From JABFSM01 sp963762545 (GTDB lineage: Bacteria; Gemmatimonadota; Gemmatimonadetes; Gemmatimonadales; GWC2-71-9): DNA of 64,000 bases. Made by a program: the position numbers and the translations under genes. Where the stretch lies: contig CAVXLC010000001.1 in NCBI GenBank assembly GCA_963762545.1, positions 496,001-560,000 on the forward strand, read 5' to 3'. Shown one piece after another: positions 16,901 through 25,343 of the stretch (its first letter is position 1; each line of letters begins with the position of its first letter). Under the pieces are notes generated by a model. That model worked only from the letters and a program-made list of their open reading frames with translations, was not told the DNA's origin and made no database searches.

Positions 16901-18250
16901 CATCTTCACCACGGCGTCGAATTGCGTCCGGGTCAGGTCCCGGTAGGGCCGCGCATTCCGGAACAGCCCAAACAGGTCATCCATCCGCCAGGTCTCGGCC
17001 GCCGTTTCCGCCACGATCTGCTGGGACAGAACATCCAGCGGGCGCTCGCAGATGGTGACCCGGTCCAGCTCACCCCGCCCGACGGCGCGCAGGAGCGCCG
17101 CGCTCTCGACCAGCTCGTCGCGGGTGAGGGGAAAGAGCCGGCCTTTCGGCGTGCCGTGCACCGTGTGTCCCGACCGGCCGACCCGCTGCAGCAATGTGGC
17201 GATGCGGCGGGGAGATCCAAGCTGGCATACCAGGTCCACGTGCCCGATGTCGATGCCCAGCTCGAGTGAGGAGGTGGCCACCAGCACCTTGAGCCGCCCG
17301 TTCTTCAGCCGCTCCTCCGCATCGAGCCGGGCCTCCTTGGCCATGCTGCCGTGGTGCGCGGTCACCGCGTCCTCACCCAGCCGCTCGGCCAGCTGCCGGG
17401 CGGCGCGCTCCGCCAGCCGCCTGGTGTTGACGAAGACCAGGGTGGTTCGGTGCTCGGAGGCCAGCCGGGCCAGTCGGTCGTAGATCTCCGACCAGACCTC
17501 GGCGGACATCACCGCCTGGAGCGGTGAGCCGGGGAGCTCGAGCCCCAGATCCAGGGTGCGGCGGTGTCCCTCATCCACCACCGTGGCGGCAGGACCGGCC
17601 CCCGACAGCCAGCGCGCCACCTCCGCCACCGGTCGCTGCGTGGCCGACAGACCCACGCGAGTGAGCCTCCGCCCCGCCACGTGATCCAGCCGCTCCAGCG
17701 AGAGCGCGAGGTGGGCCCCGCGCCGAGTCTCCAGCACCGCATGGATCTCGTCCACGATGACCGTGCGCGCCGTGCGCAGCATGGCCCGGCTCTTCTCCGC
17801 CGTGAGCAGGAGGTAGAGTGATTCGGGTGTCGTCACCAGGATGTGGGGGGGAGTCTTGAGCATGGCCAGCCGTTCGGCGGGCGTGGTGTCGCCCGAGCGG
17901 ACCGCAGCCGTCAGGTGGGGCGTCCCGAACCCCGTCTCCTCGGCCAGACGCCGGATTTCCTTGCGCGGCTCGGCCAGATTCTTGTGAATGTCGGCCGAGA
18001 GCGCCTTGAGCGGGGAGACGTACACCACCCGCACCTCGTCGGGGAGCGGCCCTTGGAGCGATTCGCGCAGCAGATCGTCCAGCGCAATCAGGAACGCGGC
18101 CAGCGTCTTACCCGAGCCGGTGGGGGCCGCGATCAGGGTGTCGGCGCCGGTACGAATCGCGTCCCATCCCCGGCGCTGAGCCGGGGTGGGTTCACCGATT
18201 CGTTCGGCAAACCACCGCGCGATGACGGGATGAAAGCTGGAGAGCGACAT
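13970..18250 (-). CDS. lhr: Lhr-type large ATP-dependent helicase
   Basis: This 1426-residue superfamily 2 helicase has Walker A APTGSGKT (42-49), Walker B DEIH (167-170), the motif III-like VGLSATQRP, and motif VI QRVGRSGHTVHG. A long C-terminal Lhr-core region and DUF1998-independent tail follow, as in the Lhr family (Escherichia coli Lhr is about 1538 residues). Lhr proteins act in DNA repair or RNA/DNA unwinding. TATCTT lies five bases before the ATG with no ribosome site, so its message may be leaderless or nearly so. Confidence 0.95.
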   Translation of the reverse strand: MSLSSFHPVIARWFAERIGEPTPAQRRGWDAIRTGADTLIAAPTGSGKTLAAFLIALDDLLRESLQGPLPDEVRVVYVSPLKALSADIHKNLAEPRKEIRRLAEETGFGTPHLTAAVRSGDTTPAERLAMLKTPPHILVTTPESLYLLLTAEKSRAMLRTARTVIVDEIHAVLETRRGAHLALSLERLDHVAGRRLTRVGLSATQRPVAEVARWLSGAGPAATVVDEGHRRTLDLGLELPGSPLQAVMSAEVWSEIYDRLARLASEHRTTLVFVNTRRLAERAARQLAERLGEDAVTAHHGSMAKEARLDAEERLKNGRLKVLVATSSLELGIDIGHVDLVCQLGSPRRIATLLQRVGRSGHTVHGTPKGRLFPLTRDELVESAALLRAVGRGELDRVTICERPLDVLSQQIVAETAAETWRMDDLFGLFRNARPYRDLTRTQFDAVVKMLADGYVTRRGRRGAQVHYDAINGRIRGRRGARLAALTSGGAIPDNSDYRVVLEPEGTFVGTLNEDFAVESMPGDIFQLGNVSWKMLRIERGTVRVEDARGQPPGVPFWLGEAPARSAELSAEVSSLRQEIGERLPDRDAARAWLRGEGISGTAAEQLVEYLGESKRLLGCLPTARELVAERFFDEAGGMQLVIHSPLGSRINKAWGLALRKRFCRQFNFELQAAATEDAVLLSLGPQHSFPLDTVFRFLHSDSARGILVQAMLDAPVFATRWRWNANISLAVPRFRGGKKVPPPLQRMEADDLLAAAFPDAAACLENIPGDREIPDHPLVEQVIEDCLHEAMDLTGLLAVLRGIERGDIRYVARDLPEPSPLAHEILNAKPYAFLDDAPLEERRTQAVQTRRAFEPGSADDLGALDLDAIRRVRDEAWPEVEDADELHDALMVSGFLTEAEGIAGRDGRTWEPFFRELVRDGRAAAIGGLWVATERIGLDTTEMLRGRLEITGPITTAAAAESLGVDSARAEAALTALEAEGVVLRGGFTPGARELEWCERRLLARIHRYTLNRLRAEIAPVSTGDFLRFLFGWQRVTPGERGAGLEGLAAIIEQLDGYHVPAAAWESEVLAVRCEEYDPALLDMLCLTGRAAWGRLSSAGGVASGNGPAGSRPIRSTPIALFGREHADLWLGLAGQRSRERLSSRAATLVDVLSARGASFFPELVAASGLLATEAEQALGELATQGLVTSDSFAGLRALLTPSAKRRPLALSTGRQRRAPFGLERAGRWSLLKAGEPQGSVAHIETYARVLLRRYGVVFHRLLARESIALPWRDLLMVYRRLEARGEIRGGRFVAGVTGEQFALPDAVARLRAVRRVDVGTGGLVAISAADPLNLVGIVGPGDRIPAIGPNRIVFEDGNPLAVLEGGEVRLLTEEPPERRGAIARALARRPISGALRAYLGMSGRPAGTATQPWRRGKRGLKIEE

Positions 18251-18520
18251 TCTCTAAGATATCGGCCTCCGAGTCGATCGGCCCACTGTGCCGATCCGCC
18301 TGAGACCCAATTGTAATGAAATGATATATCATATAACATAACGTTATGAATCCCGGGCGTCTGGATCGGATGCGAAGCCATAAGCACTTGTACTTCAATG
18401 GCTTAGAAATCAGGCCTCCGAGGCATCACGCTTGCCAATCAAGGGGCACAGCGGCCGTAAATCGCGGTCGATGCGGGCGAATTCATCGCCCGATTTGATT
18501 GTCCTGCCTTGGGGGATTCT
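18251..18520. promoter_or_regulatory. AT-rich divergent intergenic region with two 12-bp palindromes
   Basis: Between lhr (leftward) and a lipoprotein gene (rightward) lies an A/T-rich island unlike its surroundings. It contains two perfect palindromes five bases apart, ATGATATATCAT (18321-18332) and CATAACGTTATG (18337-18348). These look like operator or promoter elements. A GGGGGA ribosome site precedes the rightward ATG at 18521. A TATCTT box (minus strand, 18256-18261) precedes lhr. Confidence 0.5.
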
Positions 18521-19327
18521 ATGACGAACACGATTGGACGGGTCCTGGTGCCGCTGATGGCGGTGGCAGCGTTGGGGTGCAGCGATGCGAGCGGTCCGTC
18601 GAGCCGCACCGGCAGCTCGCGCCTGGTCTTTTCGGTGAGCGCCGGAACCATCGCGGCGGCTCCGCAGGCGGCGCCGGAAACCATCAACGTGGGGAGTGAC
18701 GTGCTGATCCTGAACCAGGTCGATCTCGTCATTCGCCATATCGAGCTCGACCGCGTCGGCTCGACCGCGGTCTGCGACACCACCGGCGAGGGGCTCGACG
18801 GCTCCAGCAACGACGGCGCGAGTGAGCATCAGGGCGGTGACGACGCCAGCGGAGACGACTGCGCCGAAATCGAGTCCGGTCCCCTTCTGGTCACGCTGCC
18901 CCTCGGCGGTGGCACGGCGCAGGAGATCGAGGTCTCCCTCGCGCCCGGTACTTACGACCGGGTTCAGTTCCAGGTCCACAAGACTGACGATAACGATGCC
19001 AGCGATGGCGCCTTTCTCGCGGCGCACCCTGATCTTCGCCATGTCAGCATCAGGGCCCGGGGAACCTTCAACGGAACGGCCTTCGAGTATCTGAGCGACG
19101 TGAGCGCCGAGCAGCGGTTGACGCTCTCCCCGCCGCTGGTGCTCGCGACGGACAGCACGGCCAAGGTGAATCTGACCGTGGATGTCCACGGCTGGTTCCT
19201 CGATGCGGCCCAGAATCGCCTGGTCAACCCGACCACCGCCTTGAAGGGCCAGCCAAACGAGGGCCTGGTGACCCGAAACATCAAATCGTCGCTCCGCGCA
19301 AAGGGCTACTATGGCCGGGACGGCTGA
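18521..19327 (+). CDS. Lipoprotein of unknown function
   Basis: This 268-residue lipoprotein has lipobox VAALGC with C20. The mature part is beta-rich, with a loop rich in Asp/Gly/Ser (about 95-120) followed by IESGPLLVTLPLGGG and LAPGTYDRVQFQVHKTD, then LTVDVHGWFLD. The layout resembles DUF4382-type proteins, which carry a threshold phrase before a fit-to-range beta domain, but I cannot name it firmly. The ATG at 18521 has a GGGGGA ribosome site; a TTG start 12 bases earlier is unlikely. It is followed by an NtrC-type regulator. Confidence 0.65.
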   Translation: MTNTIGRVLVPLMAVAALGCSDASGPSSRTGSSRLVFSVSAGTIAAAPQAAPETINVGSDVLILNQVDLVIRHIELDRVGSTAVCDTTGEGLDGSSNDGASEHQGGDDASGDDCAEIESGPLLVTLPLGGGTAQEIEVSLAPGTYDRVQFQVHKTDDNDASDGAFLAAHPDLRHVSIRARGTFNGTAFEYLSDVSAEQRLTLSPPLVLATDSTAKVNLTVDVHGWFLDAAQNRLVNPTTALKGQPNEGLVTRNIKSSLRAKGYYGRDG

Positions 19328-19335
19328 GTGATGAG

Positions 19336-20697
19336 GTGAGTGGAAGCCGGGGCTGGGTGGCATTCGTGCGGCTCTCCGACAGCTTCCGGACCGCCCTGGC
19401 CGAGCTCGCGCGCGAGCTCGGCCTTGGCGTTGTCGAGGCGGCGGCAGCCGATCTCCAATCCCTGCCGCCGGGCGCGGTGGCGGTGCTGCTGCTGGCCGGC
19501 GGAGAGGAGGCGGCCGCCATCGATCTCTTGAGCTCGGCTCCGGACTCCTCGGTGCCGCGCATGCTCCTGGGTGCGGCGGCGGATCATCGGATCGCCGCGA
19601 CCGCGGTCGCCCGGGGGGCGGCGGACTACTTTGCGCTGCCCCAGGATTTCGACCTCCTCCGGCGTACCCTGGACCGCGCCGTTCGGGCGGCCGCGGCCAC
19701 CGGCGAATCGGAGCGATTCGCGGCGATGGAGCTGGAGCGGAACGGCTTCGAGGCGATTCTGGGCCAGAGCACGGCGCTCACCCGGGTCGTCGCTCAGGCG
19801 CGTCGGGTCGCCGCCCATCCCGACCTCACCGTGCTCATCGGCGGTGAAACCGGCACCGGGAAGGAGCTGCTCGCCCGCGCCCTGCACTATCACAGTCCTC
19901 GGTCCAAGCATCCCTTCATAGAGATCAACTGCGCCGCGATCCCCGCCAACCTGCTCGAGAGCGAGCTCTTTGGCCACGAGCGGGGCGCGTTCACCGGCGC
20001 GGTGCAGTCCAAGCCGGGTCTGTTCGAGCTGGCCCACGGGGGGACGATCTTCCTCGATGAGATCGGGAACCTCCCGATCGAGCTGCAGCCCAAGCTGTTG
20101 CGGGTACTGGAGGAGCGGGAGCTTCGCCGGGTCGGAGGCGGTCAGCCTCGGCGGGTCGATGTGCGGGTCATCGCGGCCACCCACCTCGATTTGCCCCGCG
20201 CGGTCAGCGAGGGCGCCTTTCGCGAGGATCTGTTCTTCCGGCTCAATGTCGTGCCGCTGGTACTCCCGCCGCTCCGGGAGCGCGATGGGGATGTGGAGCT
20301 TCTCGCCGAGGCGATGGTTTCCCGATTCGCGGCCAGCTACGGATTTCCCGTTCCCGCGCTGAGCCCCGAGGTCCGCGGGCTGCTGCGGGGCCACCCCTGG
20401 CCGGGCAATGTTCGCGAGCTCCGCAACGCCATCGAGCGGGGCATCGTGCTGTCCCCCACCGGCACGCTGCTGGCCGAGAACCTGTTGCCTCCGTCGACGT
20501 CTCGGGGGCCGGGTGACCCCGGCACCTCTCCTCCGGCAACATTGGCCCGCATCGTTCGCGAAGCGGCCCTCGACACCCTGCGACAGGCCGGCGGAAACAA
20601 GTCGCTGGCCGCCCGGCGGCTCGGGATTTCCCGACCGCGCTTTCTACGAATCCTTGCCGGGGAATCCGACGATGCCCCCGACGTTCTGGAGACCTGA
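19336..20697 (+). CDS. NtrC-type sigma-54-dependent activator with degenerate receiver
   Basis: This 453-residue protein has an N-terminal CheY-like domain (about 5-118) that lacks the phosphoacceptor Asp (LLLAGGEE at the expected position). Its AAA+ domain has Walker A GGETGTGKE (169-177), GAFTGA (217-222, the sigma-54 contact loop) and TIFLDEIGN (Walker B). A Fis-type helix-turn-helix ends in GGNKSLAARRLGISRPRF. It should activate sigma-54 promoters, but control by phosphorylation is unlikely. Start is GTG at 19336. The next lipoprotein gene begins one base after its stop. Confidence 0.92.
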   Translation: MSGSRGWVAFVRLSDSFRTALAELARELGLGVVEAAAADLQSLPPGAVAVLLLAGGEEAAAIDLLSSAPDSSVPRMLLGAAADHRIAATAVARGAADYFALPQDFDLLRRTLDRAVRAAAATGESERFAAMELERNGFEAILGQSTALTRVVAQARRVAAHPDLTVLIGGETGTGKELLARALHYHSPRSKHPFIEINCAAIPANLLESELFGHERGAFTGAVQSKPGLFELAHGGTIFLDEIGNLPIELQPKLLRVLEERELRRVGGGQPRRVDVRVIAATHLDLPRAVSEGAFREDLFFRLNVVPLVLPPLRERDGDVELLAEAMVSRFAASYGFPVPALSPEVRGLLRGHPWPGNVRELRNAIERGIVLSPTGTLLAENLLPPSTSRGPGDPGTSPPATLARIVREAALDTLRQAGGNKSLAARRLGISRPRFLRILAGESDDAPDVLET

Positions 20698-20698
20698 C

Positions 20699-21325
20699 AT
20701 GACCTCGTCCCGTGTCAACCATTGGATCGGCATGGCCCTGCTTGCCGCCCTCACCGGCTGCGGCGGGTCCGATCTCACCGACCCCGTCCCCGGCGAGCAG
20801 CGGCCGGAAGCGGCGCTCACGATTCTCCGGCTGGCCGCGAACGCGCCCCCGCTCTTCAATGCCGAAATCTCCTTCTGGGCCAAGCGGGGCCAGAATGCCC
20901 GGGGCGAGCTGTATTTCAAGAAAGCGGACGGCTCCCGCGGGGACCGGTACATTCGGCTCGACCTGAGCGACCGGACCCTGCTCGCCTATCCCGACGGCCG
21001 ACTCTTCGCCGACGGGGATTCCGTCCTGATCACGATCCGCGTCACCGACCCGCAGAAGATCCTGGTCGAGTTCCAGCCCAGCGGTCTCCGGTTCAGTCCC
21101 GAGGATCCGGCTCAGCTCCAGATGCGATACGACCATGGGAACGGGGACTTCAACGGCGATGGGCACCAGGACGGCACGGACCAGCAGATCGAGCAGATCC
21201 TCTCCATCTGGCGCCAGGAGTCGCCGGTCGAGCCGTTCATTCGGCTGGCGACGATCCGCATCCGGGAGCTGAAGGAACTCGACGCCAGCCTCCTGGGATT
21301 CAGCCGTCTGGCCATCGCGTACTGA
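20699..21325 (+). CDS. Lipoprotein, dockerin-like segment
   Basis: This 208-residue lipoprotein has lipobox LTGC with C21. The body is beta-rich; near residue 150 the segment GNGDFNGDGHQDGTDQQIEQIL resembles a single calcium-binding dockerin or EF-hand-like loop. It ends in RLAIAY, similar to the SRYAVAY ends of two lipoproteins at 24.7 and 25.3 kb. ATG lies one base after the regulator stop, and a TPR gene follows 15 bases later, so the genes form one operon. The function is unknown. Confidence 0.65.
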   Translation: MTSSRVNHWIGMALLAALTGCGGSDLTDPVPGEQRPEAALTILRLAANAPPLFNAEISFWAKRGQNARGELYFKKADGSRGDRYIRLDLSDRTLLAYPDGRLFADGDSVLITIRVTDPQKILVEFQPSGLRFSPEDPAQLQMRYDHGNGDFNGDGHQDGTDQQIEQILSIWRQESPVEPFIRLATIRIRELKELDASLLGFSRLAIAY

Positions 21326-21340
21326 GCGAGCCGAGCCCTG

Positions 21341-22327
21341 ATGCGCGCGCCTGACGAGGGCCCCGAACGGGAACTCCGCGACCTGCTGGCGGCGGGGCGG
21401 TATCAGGAGGCGCTCGACCGCTTCCCCCCCGATGCCGTCTCGGATGTCGCGGCCCGGCCTCAGTTCGCCCTGGGTGTCGCTACCGCAGCGACTCGGCTCG
21501 GCGCGCTCGATCATGGTGCCCGGCTCGCCGAGGACGCGCTCGACGAATTTCGGATTCGGGTGGACGACGACGGCCGGATGCGCTGCCTCAATCTCCTGGG
21601 AGCCATCGCCTACGAGCGCGGGAGGTTCGAGGAAGCCTCTCTGGCCTTTGCGGCCTCCCTCGATCTGAGCCGGATTCTCAGGGATCTCCAGAGCTGGGCT
21701 CGGGCATCGAACAATCTCGCCAGCGTGGCGCTACAGCAGGGAAGGCTCGTCGAGTCGGCCAGCCTCTACCGGGAGGTCCTGCTGGCCTATCAACGCCTGG
21801 GTGACCGGCGGGGACTGGCCGAGGCCTCGCACAATCTCGGTGTCGCGAGCCGGGAAGCGGGGCAGCTCACCGCCGCCGATCGGTTCAGTGAGCAGGCGGT
21901 GCGGCATGCCGAGTTGGTGGGTGATCCGGCCCTCATCGCCCTCGCCCTGACCGGACACGCCGAGACGGCGGTATCGGTTGGAGCCCATGCGGTTGCGGCC
22001 GAGGCGTTGGATCGGGCGGCGCGCTTCGCGGATCAGGCCGGAGACGAAATCGGGCTGGCCGAGATCGAGCGGGTTCGCGCCGAGCGGTGGCTGCGCCTGG
22101 GAGACGCGGAGCGGGCGGTCGCCGCGGCCGAGTCCGCGCGCGAGGTGGCCCGGCGGTTCGGCAGCGCGCAGCTCCAGGCCGAATCGGCCGCCATTGCGAT
22201 GCGTGCCTATGGGCGCCTGAATCGGCCGGATCCCGCGAGGGAGCGGCGCGCCGAGGCGGAAGCCCTGTTCACTTCCCTCGGCGGCGCGCTCCATTTGGCC
22301 CGGCTCCGCGAGGCCGCTGAGGCTTGA
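21341..22327 (+). CDS. Cytoplasmic tetratricopeptide-repeat protein
   Basis: This 328-residue protein is almost entirely alpha-helical TPR-like repeats (for example LNLLGAIAYERGRFEEASLAFAASLDL, NNLASVALQQGRLVESASLYREVL, HNLGVASREAGQLTAADRFSEQAV). It has no signal peptide, membrane helix or catalytic domain, so it is probably a protein-protein interaction module. Co-transcription with a lipoprotein and a sigma-54 activator lacking phosphorylation suggests it could relay a signal or control that activator; this is inference. Confidence 0.75.
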   Translation: MRAPDEGPERELRDLLAAGRYQEALDRFPPDAVSDVAARPQFALGVATAATRLGALDHGARLAEDALDEFRIRVDDDGRMRCLNLLGAIAYERGRFEEASLAFAASLDLSRILRDLQSWARASNNLASVALQQGRLVESASLYREVLLAYQRLGDRRGLAEASHNLGVASREAGQLTAADRFSEQAVRHAELVGDPALIALALTGHAETAVSVGAHAVAAEALDRAARFADQAGDEIGLAEIERVRAERWLRLGDAERAVAAAESAREVARRFGSAQLQAESAAIAMRAYGRLNRPDPARERRAEAEALFTSLGGALHLARLREAAEA

Positions 22328-22345
22328 TCCGATCGTCCTGGTCGC

Positions 22346-24010
22346 TCACGGCGCACCGGTCACCTTCCAGCTCCTCACCTTCGCCAGCCACGAGTATGGG
22401 TCGATGGCGACGTCCTGGACCCGCTTCGACACCGCCGCCACGTTGGTGGGCGTGTAGAGCCAGATCGCGGGAACATCCTGATTGAGCTGCGCCATGGCGT
22501 CCCGCCACGCCGCGCGCGCCGCGCCGACCGGCCCGCTGGTCGATGCGGCACGCCGGTACAGCGAGTCGAAGACGGGACTCCGGTAGCGGCTGTAGTTGAG
22601 CACGCCGATGCCGGCGGTGGTCCACTGGTCCCCCAGGCCCCGCGGACTGGGCTCGTCCAGCCATGCGCCGATGAAGCTCTCGAACTTCCCGGTCCGGAGC
22701 CGCTCCTGAAACACCGGGAAGTCCACGATGGTGACCGTCGCCTGGACCCCGATCCTCCGCCACATCTCCTGCGCGATCACCGCGAGATTCTTGCGGGAGG
22801 CGCTGCTGCCGGGCACCAGGATGTCCACCGTCAGCGCCTTGCCGCCCCGGCGGCGCACGCCGTCGCTTCCCGGCTTCCAGCCGGTCCGCTCCAGCGCGGC
22901 TGCCGCGGCGGCCGTATCGAACGGCGCGACCGGTATCGCGGCGTCGTTGATCCAGAGGATGCGTGACATCGGCCCCGGCGGCGCCACCGTGCCGGGCCCC
23001 AGTGCCGCGCGCGCCGCGGTGGTGCGGTCGGTGGCCATGGCCAGAGCCCGCCGCACCTCGCGACTGGAGACGGCGCTGGTTTCGCGAGCATCGAGGTTGA
23101 ACCCCAGGAACCCGTACACCGCCGCCGGGTAGGACACCGTTCGCAGCGAGGAGTCCGCCGCGACCCGCGCCACCCGCGCCGAATCGCCGATGGACTCGAG
23201 CAGATCGGCTTCGTGGCTCAGCACCAGGTTGAGCGCGGCGTCGGGGTCGCCGGCGAAGCGCCAGACCACCCGACGGATCGGCTCGGCGCCGGTGCTTCGC
23301 TCCAGGGTCAGCGTCTGACCCTTGGCCCATCCGCCCAACCGATAGGGACCGGACCCGATGATCCGGCGATCGTCGTGCGAATCGGCCCAGCGTCCCCGGG
23401 GAATCGAATCCCAGATGTGGCGCGGCAAAACCCGCACGTGCCAGGTGGCGTCGTACCACTGCTCGGGATCCGGAGCGGCAAAGCGGATCAGCACCGTTGA
23501 GTCGTCCGGTGCCGAAGCCGTGATCCGGCCGGCCAGGACCGGGCGCGCCTGGGCATCGAGCGCGCTGTCCGCGTACGCCTCGAAGGAAAAGACGACGTCG
23601 CCCGCCGTAACCGCGACGCTGTCCTGCCACCGGGCTCCACTCCGCAAGTGAAACCGTAGCGTGAGCGGGTCTACCCGCTCCCACCGCGACGCCAGGCGCG
23701 GCTCCAGCGCCGAGCTGTCCAGCGGTGCCCCTCCGCCGGAGAGCTCGGCGAGGCGCTCATATATGAGATCGCTCACATCCCGCCCCACCGATTCACCGAC
23801 CAACGGCGGCAGCAGGGCATCGGGCTCTCCCACGGAGGCGATGACCAGGGTCTCACAGCGGGCGCAATTCGACCGATTCCCGCAGCCTGTCAATCCCAGA
23901 AACACCGCGCCCAGCGCGATGACGAGCCGGTGATGACGGAGCCGCGCCACACTCTGGCCCGGAATCGGTCTCCGGGAGCGCACGGGGGAGTCTGAGGCGG
24001 GCCGGTTCAT
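22346..24010 (-). CDS. Oligopeptide ABC-transporter substrate-binding lipoprotein
   Basis: This SBP_bac_5 family (DppA/OppA-like) lipoprotein of about 554 residues has a lipobox (LGLTGC) near residue 43 from this start. It then has the family start ETLVIASVGEPDALLPPLV and the characteristic WRFAGDPDAALNLVLSHEADLLES and RRALAMATDRTTAARAALG segments. It binds peptides or nickel-like solutes outside the membrane. No permease or ATPase genes are nearby, so it is an orphan here. The start is the ATG at 24010, with AAGGGA upstream; an ATG at 24034 is possible but lacks a site. Confidence 0.85.
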   Translation of the reverse strand: MNRPASDSPVRSRRPIPGQSVARLRHHRLVIALGAVFLGLTGCGNRSNCARCETLVIASVGEPDALLPPLVGESVGRDVSDLIYERLAELSGGGAPLDSSALEPRLASRWERVDPLTLRFHLRSGARWQDSVAVTAGDVVFSFEAYADSALDAQARPVLAGRITASAPDDSTVLIRFAAPDPEQWYDATWHVRVLPRHIWDSIPRGRWADSHDDRRIIGSGPYRLGGWAKGQTLTLERSTGAEPIRRVVWRFAGDPDAALNLVLSHEADLLESIGDSARVARVAADSSLRTVSYPAAVYGFLGFNLDARETSAVSSREVRRALAMATDRTTAARAALGPGTVAPPGPMSRILWINDAAIPVAPFDTAAAAAALERTGWKPGSDGVRRRGGKALTVDILVPGSSASRKNLAVIAQEMWRRIGVQATVTIVDFPVFQERLRTGKFESFIGAWLDEPSPRGLGDQWTTAGIGVLNYSRYRSPVFDSLYRRAASTSGPVGAARAAWRDAMAQLNQDVPAIWLYTPTNVAAVSKRVQDVAIDPYSWLAKVRSWKVTGAP

Positions 24011-24189
24011 CGGATGGTCCCTTCGTTCGTGCATGGACTTGCGCCTGCGCCAAGGCGGTTAAGAGAATATGGTTAGCCGGCAACCGCTATGATACTGTAC
24101 GAATAATGATAAGCTTATTTATTGTGGGCACAGTAGTTGCCACATGGTATGTCGAGAAGTTTGACATTACCAATTTCGAGGATCACAGC

Positions 24190-24714
24190 GTGCGAGTTCG
24201 TCGATCGCTCTTCACGGTGATGGTCGGTGTCGTCCTCAGCCTGGCCGCCTGCTCCGGTATCGCTACGGCACCATCGGACCCCACGGCAGCGGCTCCGTCG
24301 TTCGGCCTGATTAGTGATCTGCTCAACGCGACGCTCCTCAAGTGCTCGTCCCTTCCGGCCGCGTCCGGAACCGCCGACATCGGACCCGCCGGCGGAGTGG
24401 TGCGGGTCGGTCCACACACGCTGGTAATACCTCCCGGTGCGCTCTCGCGGCAGACCACCATCCGCGGAGACGTCGTGCCGGGCTCCGTGAACTCGGTGCG
24501 GTTCGCTCCCGAGGGTCTCCAGTTTGCCCGAAACGCGGCGCTGACCATGAGCTACAGCAATTGCTCCGGGCTCGGAATGCTGCTGCCCAAGCGGATTGTC
24601 TACACCGACGAAGGCCTCAAGCTCCTGGAGATTCTGCGCTCCATCGACTTGTCCGGCCAGAAGCTGGTCACCGCGCCGCTGGAGCACTTCTCCCGCTACG
24701 CCGTGGCCTATTAG
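24190..24714 (+). CDS. ZU5-like lipoprotein ending in SRYAVAY
   Basis: This 174-residue lipoprotein has lipobox LAAC with C21. A ZU5-like domain (ADIGPAGGVVRVGPHTLVIPPGAL, about residues 61-84 onward) is followed by beta strands and a tail ending HFSRYAVAY. Start is GTG at 24190 with a GAGGAT site; upstream in-frame ATG at 24106 lies in A/T-rich intergenic DNA. It is paralogous to the next gene (same ZU5-like block, same last nine residues). The function is unknown, presumably an envelope protein. Confidence 0.7.
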   Translation: MRVRRSLFTVMVGVVLSLAACSGIATAPSDPTAAAPSFGLISDLLNATLLKCSSLPAASGTADIGPAGGVVRVGPHTLVIPPGALSRQTTIRGDVVPGSVNSVRFAPEGLQFARNAALTMSYSNCSGLGMLLPKRIVYTDEGLKLLEILRSIDLSGQKLVTAPLEHFSRYAVAY

Positions 24715-24800
24715 AGGGAGGCAAGCCTCGCTGAGGGATGCAGGGTGCTGACCCTCGGCTCCAGAAGTAGCTGGGTAGCTGGAAAGCGGCAGGTGATACG

Positions 24801-25340
24801 ATGCGTTTCAAACGATTGCTGTTCGGTCCGCTGGTCGCCTGGGGGCTCGTCGCAACGGCGTGCTCCGAAGCGAGCCGGTCGCCCTTGGCCCCGGAGGAGG
24901 GAAACGGCTCCACGGTTTCCGCGAGGGTTTCGAAGAGTCGCGACTCCGTGGAGCTGGTCTATTGCAAGCCCTTCAAGGAGGCCAGCCGAACCGCGACGAT
25001 CGGCCTTCGGGGCGGTACGATCACGGTCGGGCCGCATAGCCTCTGGATTCCTCCCGGCGCGCTCCTGACCCCGCGGACGATCACGGCGAGGATCGCCAAG
25101 AACGACTACACCCACTCGGTCCAGTTCTCCCCCGCGGGCCTCCAGTTCGCGGTTCCCGCGTTGCTCACGTTGAGCTACTCGGGGTGCGACAGGCACACCC
25201 TCCTGCAACAGCTGGAGGTGGTGTACACCTCCGACTCGCTCGACCGGATTCTCGAGCTGCTTCCATCGGTCAACGATCCGAGCAAGCAGACGACCACCGG
25301 TGTGATCCGCCATTTCTCCCGCTACGCGGTGGCGTACTAG
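24801..25340 (+). CDS. ZU5-like lipoprotein ending in SRYAVAY, second copy
   Basis: This 179-residue lipoprotein has C21 in the VATACSEA lipobox. The central GGTITVGPHSLWIPPGALLT block closely matches the preceding gene, and the protein ends in HFSRYAVAY. An AGGTGA ribosome site precedes the ATG. Spacing of three bases to the HD-GYP gene makes one operon likely. The pair look like tandem duplicates that have diverged in their N-terminal halves. Confidence 0.7.
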   Translation: MRFKRLLFGPLVAWGLVATACSEASRSPLAPEEGNGSTVSARVSKSRDSVELVYCKPFKEASRTATIGLRGGTITVGPHSLWIPPGALLTPRTITARIAKNDYTHSVQFSPAGLQFAVPALLTLSYSGCDRHTLLQQLEVVYTSDSLDRILELLPSVNDPSKQTTTGVIRHFSRYAVAY

Positions 25341-25343
25341 GCC

